Of a DNA stretch of 60,000 nt, positions 55,002 to 60,000 are shown one piece after another. The position numbers and the translations under genes were made by a program. Every line of letters begins with the position of its first letter. The stretch's first letter is position 1. The notes beneath the pieces are model-generated. The model did not search any database. It was not told where the DNA came from and worked only from the letters and a program-made list of their open reading frames with translations. Source of the DNA: Polytrichum commune (lineage: Eukaryota; Streptophyta; Polytrichopsida; Polytrichales; Polytrichaceae); the NCBI GenBank assembly GCA_950295325.1, contig OX485805.1, positions 5,148,501 through 5,208,500 on the forward strand, read 5' to 3'.

Positions 55002-58000
55002 ATGGCGTCAATTGGAAGCCTGTCGACACCCAAGGCCGCGCTAATTGGCGACGGCGAGTCGTTTGCACGTTTGCTGCAGAGGAAGCTCAGCCTGGGGAGA
55101 AAATCAGGGACGCTCTTCATGCTGTACATTGTGCTGTGCATCGGGCTTCTTGGATTCCTGCAGCTTCTTGTATATGAGAGTCGGTGGGGCTGGGGCCGCT
55201 CTGAACTGAGCGAGATTGCATTGACGTCGAGAAGGTTCCGCCAGTTGTCCGAGAATTTTGTTCGGCAGACTCACGACGACGGGCAACAGGTGTTTACAGG
55301 TAAATTCATCACCAAATCTTAACGGTTTTCGCTTTCGCTGTAATCAGACTCCTTGAATGATTGTTGACCGTTTGTTTTCTAAAAGTATGTAGCTCGACGT
55401 CCCTTGCATGCGTCTTATTCCGTTACAGCCAACCATTTGCGTGACTTAAAAAAATTCTTTAGTAGAACCTGACAGGAGCATTGTGATCTTCTAGCGCTCA
55501 GACTCCTCTCGTAATTGAAATGTTTTCCTACACATGCTTGCTTCCCAGTTTCGAAACAACAGCTAGTTCATCACCCGACCTTCACGAGTCCCTGAATGTT
55601 TGGTGACCATTTGTGTGCAAGCTTGTTGCTCGTCCCTTGTATGCGTGTTCTTCCCTTGCAGCCGATCGTTTACGGCACATATATTGCTCCTGTAGTATAA
55701 CCTGACAGGAGAATTGTGATCTTCTAGCGCTCTTCCTCGTAATTGAAATAATTTGCTACACTTACTTGCTTACTTGCCAGTTTCGACACATCAGCTAATT
55801 CGTCACCCGACCTTAACGAGTTGCGCTCTCGAGTATTAGGAGGCTCCCCGAATGATTGGTAACCATTTTTGTGCAAGTTTGAAATTCGTTTTTTGTATGT
55901 GTGTTCTTCCCGTGCAGCCGACCGTTTGCGAGACTTTTAATGCCGCTGTATAATAACCTGCCAGGAGCATTGTGATCTTCTAGCGCTAGAATTCCTCTAG
56001 TACTTGAATATTTCGCTATACAAACTTGCTTGTGAGTTTTATTACAACAGCCGACAGAGGTCTTGAACCCACAGAACACTTGGAAAACGTCCCCTCCGTT
56101 TTGAGGTATAATGACTTCTTCACGTGTTATGATTGATGGTGCTTACTCAAGACGAGAATGGCTTTGTTGTTGCCAGAGTTCTCCAATTTCGATGCATTGG
56201 ACATGCATAGCGATTTGAATGCGTCGTCTGAACATCTTGCGCCAAAAGAAGAGGTTGCATGCATGCAGCTGAAATTATTGCTGGCCAGCTATCGCAGTTC
56301 CGATGGTGTCAACGTAGACAAGATAATAGAAGAATGCTTAAAGTCTAGGAAGACAAAGCGAAACCAGGACAACAGCGTCCAATTAGCACAAACCCTTGAC
56401 TCCGTTGAAGATGATCCGGACGCTGGAGGCACAACGGAAGGTCAAGATACAGATACAGTTTCACCTGCTGATATAAATCATCCAAAGAATGAACTCCTCG
56501 AGTCCATGCCAGGAAATACTTTCCTGCCTTTAAAAGACGTAACGCAGCCAGGACTCTCAGACAAGGACACGAACTGGTTCATGAGCGGTCTCCGTGGGCG
56601 CCGCACTAACGGATCAGCAGAGAGCTTCGATCTTCCGCGAGACGATCCGCACGGAAGAATTTTATGCGTGAGAGGAAACCATACCTCAAACGGCACCAAA
56701 AACAGCTATGGCCTGTTTAAGAAAGTGGAGTTGCCGCCGAACTTCATCCTCATGAAGGGAATAACTCTTGTAGCTGACAACTACTGGGACTACTACAACC
56801 CCTGGCACGGTATGTCGGCATTGGTGAACTTTGCGAGCTGGCGGCTGGAGAATCAGTGTAAAAGACCCGACCGCGTTCTGTTATATCACTGGGGAGAGCT
56901 TGTTCCCACCATGGGGACATGGATAACTCACGTGATGAAGGCATCGCACGGGAAGCAAATTCCTGTCGAGACACTCGCTCATAGCAGCGGCCTGCCTGTT
57001 TGTTTTGAGCGATCAGTGATCCAAAGGCGTGGATTAGGCGGTATTAAGGTTGACAAGATGAACACATTGTTTGACATGGTAAGATGCAAGGTGAGGAATT
57101 ACTGCGGGCAAGTTTCAGAAGCACGGAAGAAGGCTCACAAGATTGAGGTTCTTCTACTCACCAGGACCGGGGCTAGAGCGTTTGCCAATGCGACTGCCGT
57201 CGCGGCTGTTGTGAGGAGCGAGTGTAACAAAGTCGCTGGATGCAACCTGCGTGTGGCTAATATTGGCGAACTGGCATTTTGCGAGCAGGTACAAACACGA
57301 CAACATCTCTTGTACACCCTCCAATTATTACCTCAAGTTGTTGCTAGATTTTGTATTTGACTACGGCCAGATGCACTAAAGCATGAACTAAAATGTGCAC
57401 GAAAGGCATACAAAGGATAGAAAGCAATGCAAGGCCATCTTTACCCAAGCTCGAGATGAGAACTTGAACTTGCAATTTTCGGGAGCTCGATATTTGGAGA
57501 TTTGACAAGCTTTCATGCAAAGCTCAAACTATTGATAGGTTGACCAATCTTCGAGCTCTCAATAGTTTAAGCAAGAGTAAAGTTGCCATTGCTCAAAGTG
57601 AGATATCAAGGGGGCAATGGTTCTCAAGAAAGGAGATTTTATGACAAGCCAACAATGTAAGGCCATCTTTATACAAAAGCTTGAGCTTGCAATTTTGGGA
57701 GTTTGATACTTGGAGAGTTGACAAGCATTCAATTAAAGCTCCACCTATTGAAAGGTTGACCAATCTTGAAGCTCTCGATAGTTTGAGCAAGTGTAAAGTG
57801 GTCATTCCTCAAAGTGAGATATCAAGGTGGAAATGATACTAAACAAAGGATAACTTATGACAAGCCAAATAATGCTTGAAAGCGTCACAAAACAAGAGCT
57901 CAAACTCACTTGATCCATCTAGGCGTAGTCTTAGCATTGGAAGACTGGAAAAAAGTAAAGCTCTCAAGCTGAAAGTTCAAGTGGAGTTGCATGACTATGT

Positions 58001-58568
58001 TTGAGAGGCTTGTCAGTGAGGCTCCCTACCAATGAGAAGCCTCTTTTCTTCAAGCTCTCGACCTCTTTAGGCCTTAGAAGAAGATACATAAGCATTCTTG
58101 CATTCAAAGAGCTGATTTTTGGATTCAATGCAGGTAAAGCTGATGAGCACAACTGATGTGTTGGTAACTGTACATGGAGCACACGAGACCAACATGATGT
58201 GGATGTCGCCAGGGTCGAGGGTGATGGAAATGTTCCCCAAAGGCTGGCTTGAGTATGCAGGAATTGGACAACACATCTACAAGTGGCTTGCAGACTGGAC
58301 TAGAGTTGTGCATGAAGGTACATGGCAGGATCCTGAAGGTCCAGATTGTCCATACCCCAAAACTGAGACATTGTCATGCTTGTTGTTTTTCAAGGATAGA
58401 GAAGCAGGGCTCAATGCTACACACTTGGCGCACTGGACTGCAGATGTTTTGCAGAGATTTGTCAAGGTAGAGAAGAAAACCAATGCGGATACAGATGGTG
58501 TTGATGGTTTGTGCTCTTGCCATAGTGAAGATGCCATGTCTATGCTTAAAAAGCACAGCCAAAGCTGA
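55002..58568 (+). CDS. GT61-family glycosyltransferase, type II membrane protein
   Basis: The three-exon model is 55002-55289, 56152-57288 and 58134-58568. Introns are GT-AG and in phase 0, giving 619 aa. A single membrane segment (about residues 36-58, TLFMLYIVLCIGLLGFLQLL) after a basic N-terminus fits a Golgi type II protein. Exon 2 contains LVADNYWDYYNPWH, LYHWGELVPTMGTW and LLTRTGARAF. Exon 3 contains the family core DVLVTVHGAHETNMMWMSPG and EMFPKGWLEYAG, then WTRVVHEG and CLLFFKD. These mark the DUF563/GT61 fold. GT61 enzymes transfer sugars such as xylose, arabinose or GlcNAc onto glycans or proteins; the substrate here cannot be told. The first donor has an alternative ten bases downstream (GTAAAT), but only the chosen one keeps the frame. 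Intron 1 holds a triplicated repeat, intron 2 a duplicated one. Confidence 0.9.
55350..56060. repeat. Triplicated ~240-bp repeat in GT61 intron 1
   Basis: Three direct, diverged copies are aligned by TTGTGATCTTCTAGCGCT at 55481, 55714 and 55970 (spacing 233 and 256). Other shared blocks are CCTGACAGGAG, CATCACCCGACCTT and a pyrimidine-rich tract ending in CAG followed by CCRA. The array fills most of intron 1. Confidence 0.92.
57405..57860. repeat. Tandem duplication in GT61 intron 2
   Basis: Two head-to-tail copies of about 227 bp share CAATGYAAGGCCATCTTTA (57425 and 57652), GGTTGACCAATCTT, AGCTCTC and CTCAAAGTGAGATATCAAGG. They differ by substitutions and small deletions. Confidence 0.88.
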
Positions 58569-59195
58569 GCAGACCATTCTGTCAGCTTGGAGGGCACACA
58601 TGTTGTCGCCAGACTAGCAAGTGAGAAACCTTTTTGCAAAAGTAGTCTTAGAAGCTTCTTGCACTCCGAATTGATAGTGCATTAAATTCTGAGCCTAAAA
58701 TCAGCTAATCAATTGTTTCTGTATGGGGCACAAAAACCAATGCTATTAATGAATACAATGCATTTTCAGTTCAGGAAGTAAATGGTTGAGTCTTTCAACA
58801 AAATCGGGTCAAGTGTAATGTTGACCCGAGTACACTAGACAAGATTGGATGGGTCTTACTCATTAGGTCTGGCTTTTGAGATATAAAATTGCATTTGGAA
58901 CTGCACTTAGAAAAATTGTTGCTCAATCCAGTATGTACAATCTGAAATTTTCCACATTATATGAAATGTCACTTTATTACATGTTGGCAGGACAACAGTG
59001 ATGTCTTATGTAACGATGTCAACTTTTGTTGAGTTAGTAGAGTGATTTCTAGTTTGCAATTCTACCAGAAATTTGGAAGTAGATCGTATACCACCCCTGG
59101 AATCTGAAGTAGGACACCTCATATTTCCAGGAAGATGCATTCCTTCAGGGAAGTAAATGTGTAGTAGGAATTGTGAAGGTAGTAGAAGTCAGCCA
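58569..59195. other. Convergent 3' region between GT61 and SPC25
   Basis: The 627 bases between the two stop codons should contain both 3' UTRs. No further gene is seen. Confidence 0.5.
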
Positions 59196-59746
59196 TTACT
59201 TTGTTTGATATCGAGACCTCATTGCGAGGACTTCAAATTCCCGGCGCATGGATCTCACAAAACGTGAGAACTCGTTGGTCTGGTTTAAGGATTCGACCAA
59301 GCTAGCTGACGCTTCAACACGAGGATTGCAATCGACCACTGCACCACAATAAACTGTCAGACCGGCTGACTAGGTAAGGCTTTAAAGAATCTGAACAAGT
59401 AGTCGAATCTGAACGGGGTTGTTTCTTCATAAACGCTTTTTTGCATGTATCAAGCTGCAAAGCTTGCAAGGAACTCAATCCTGCTACATGTGAAGGCTTT
59501 TTGTAATGACACACAAAACCAGAACACAGACAGGAACTCAGAATAGATGAGTGGTAGAAGAGTTCCAAATGACTTACTTGACCATGAGTTAGTTGACTTA
59601 TCGAGACGAATCGAGAAGCTGAACACACGTTCAGGGTCATGGGGATCCACATTGGTGATGATGAACTTCACAGCTGCCGACAATTTCAGGCCCAATTTAG
59701 TAATGTACAAGATTGAAGACATGGCAATGGAATCACTTAGTAATTC
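59196..59746 (-). CDS. SPC25: Kinetochore protein SPC25, 3' exons (partial)
   Basis: Two minus-strand exons are clear. The inner one ends at 59578 and encodes KLGLKLSAAVKFIITNVDP, then HDPERVFSFSIRLDKS. The last exon is 59196-59338 and encodes VDCNPRVEASASLVESLNQT, then NEFSRFVRSMRREFEVLAM and the stop. Intron 59339-59577 is GT-AG and the phases join. This is the C-terminal RWD-like globular domain of Spc25, a subunit of the Ndc80 kinetochore complex that links centromeres to spindle microtubules (family knowledge). The 5' edge of the inner exon is uncertain: acceptors at 59735 or 59746 both keep a frame. A possible further exon near 59876-59936 could not be confirmed. The N-terminal coiled coil should lie beyond the window end. 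Confidence 0.85.
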
Positions 59747-60000
59747 CTGCATGAGACAAGCATGTGACATGACATTGGGGCAAATCCAACATTGGAGCAC
59801 ATGACACGATTTGAGAACCCTTTAGTTGGATCAGGAGTATTTTAGTCTACATAACTTGAAATACCTGAGCAGGGCCTCCTCAGAGTACATGTATTTTGCC
59901 CAAATTTCGATTTCTCTAACCATTCTGACAAATATCAACACATGCAGAACAGTAACAAACAAGCTGGATAAGAGATCATGGCTCTCTGGAAAATTCACGT

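Noticed and set aside
1-60000. CRISPR arrays, operons, bacterial-type signals
   Set aside because: Spliced genes and plant families show that this is eukaryotic nuclear DNA; the tandem repeats lack the spacer structure of CRISPR.

Overview
The window reads as nuclear DNA of a land plant. The protein-coding genes belong to plant families: an LRR receptor-like protein, a tandem kinase, a FAP2-type chalcone-isomerase-fold protein, a GT61 glycosyltransferase, a G-patch protein and the kinetochore protein SPC25. They carry GT-AG introns and lie as compact islands in AT-rich, repeat-filled DNA. Several transposon ORFs look more like elements of seed-free plants (bryophytes, ferns or lycophytes) than of seed plants. 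That placement is inference, because no marker in the window fixes the species.

Layout. 1-1100: a 3' tail of a tandem-kinase gene fused to a truncated Tc1-type transposase. 2.1-3.7 kb: two decayed copies of a LINE 3' region, one with a 313-bp insertion. 7.35-9.69 kb: a large broken hAT transposase (minus). 11.98-13.48 kb: a CACTA-type element. 13.63-15.16 kb: a second hAT element bounded by terminal inverted repeats (TIRs) and an 8-bp target-site duplication (TSD). 15.99-18.60 kb: intronless LRR receptor-like protein (plus). 21.72-24.31 kb: intronless pseudokinase-kinase protein (minus). 25.9-26.3 kb: a hAT-type MITE. 26.3-31.8 kb: gene-poor, with one small foldback element. 31.8-34.45 kb: seven-exon G-patch/zinc-finger protein (minus). 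38.83-42.40 kb: ten-exon FAP2-like gene (plus). 43.6-45.8 kb: decayed Mutator-like transposon ORFs. 48.43-49.63 kb: a pogo/mariner-type element with TA duplication. 50.1-51.1 kb: third LINE copy. 52.4-52.7 kb: inverted/tandem repeat. 55.0-58.57 kb: three-exon GT61 glycosyltransferase (plus). 59.2 kb to the window end: 3' part of SPC25 (minus).

The genes are not an operon or an obvious cluster. Two neighbours, the LRR receptor-like protein and the tandem kinase, belong to families used in plant surface and intracellular immunity. They are 3 kb apart and convergent; a functional link is only a guess. The exon models for the G-patch, FAP2-like and GT61 genes were built by hand: all splice sites are GT-AG and every phase closes. 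The strongest structural discoveries are several transposable elements whose ends and target-site duplications can be read directly, and a series of local tandem duplications inside introns and 5' regions of the host genes.
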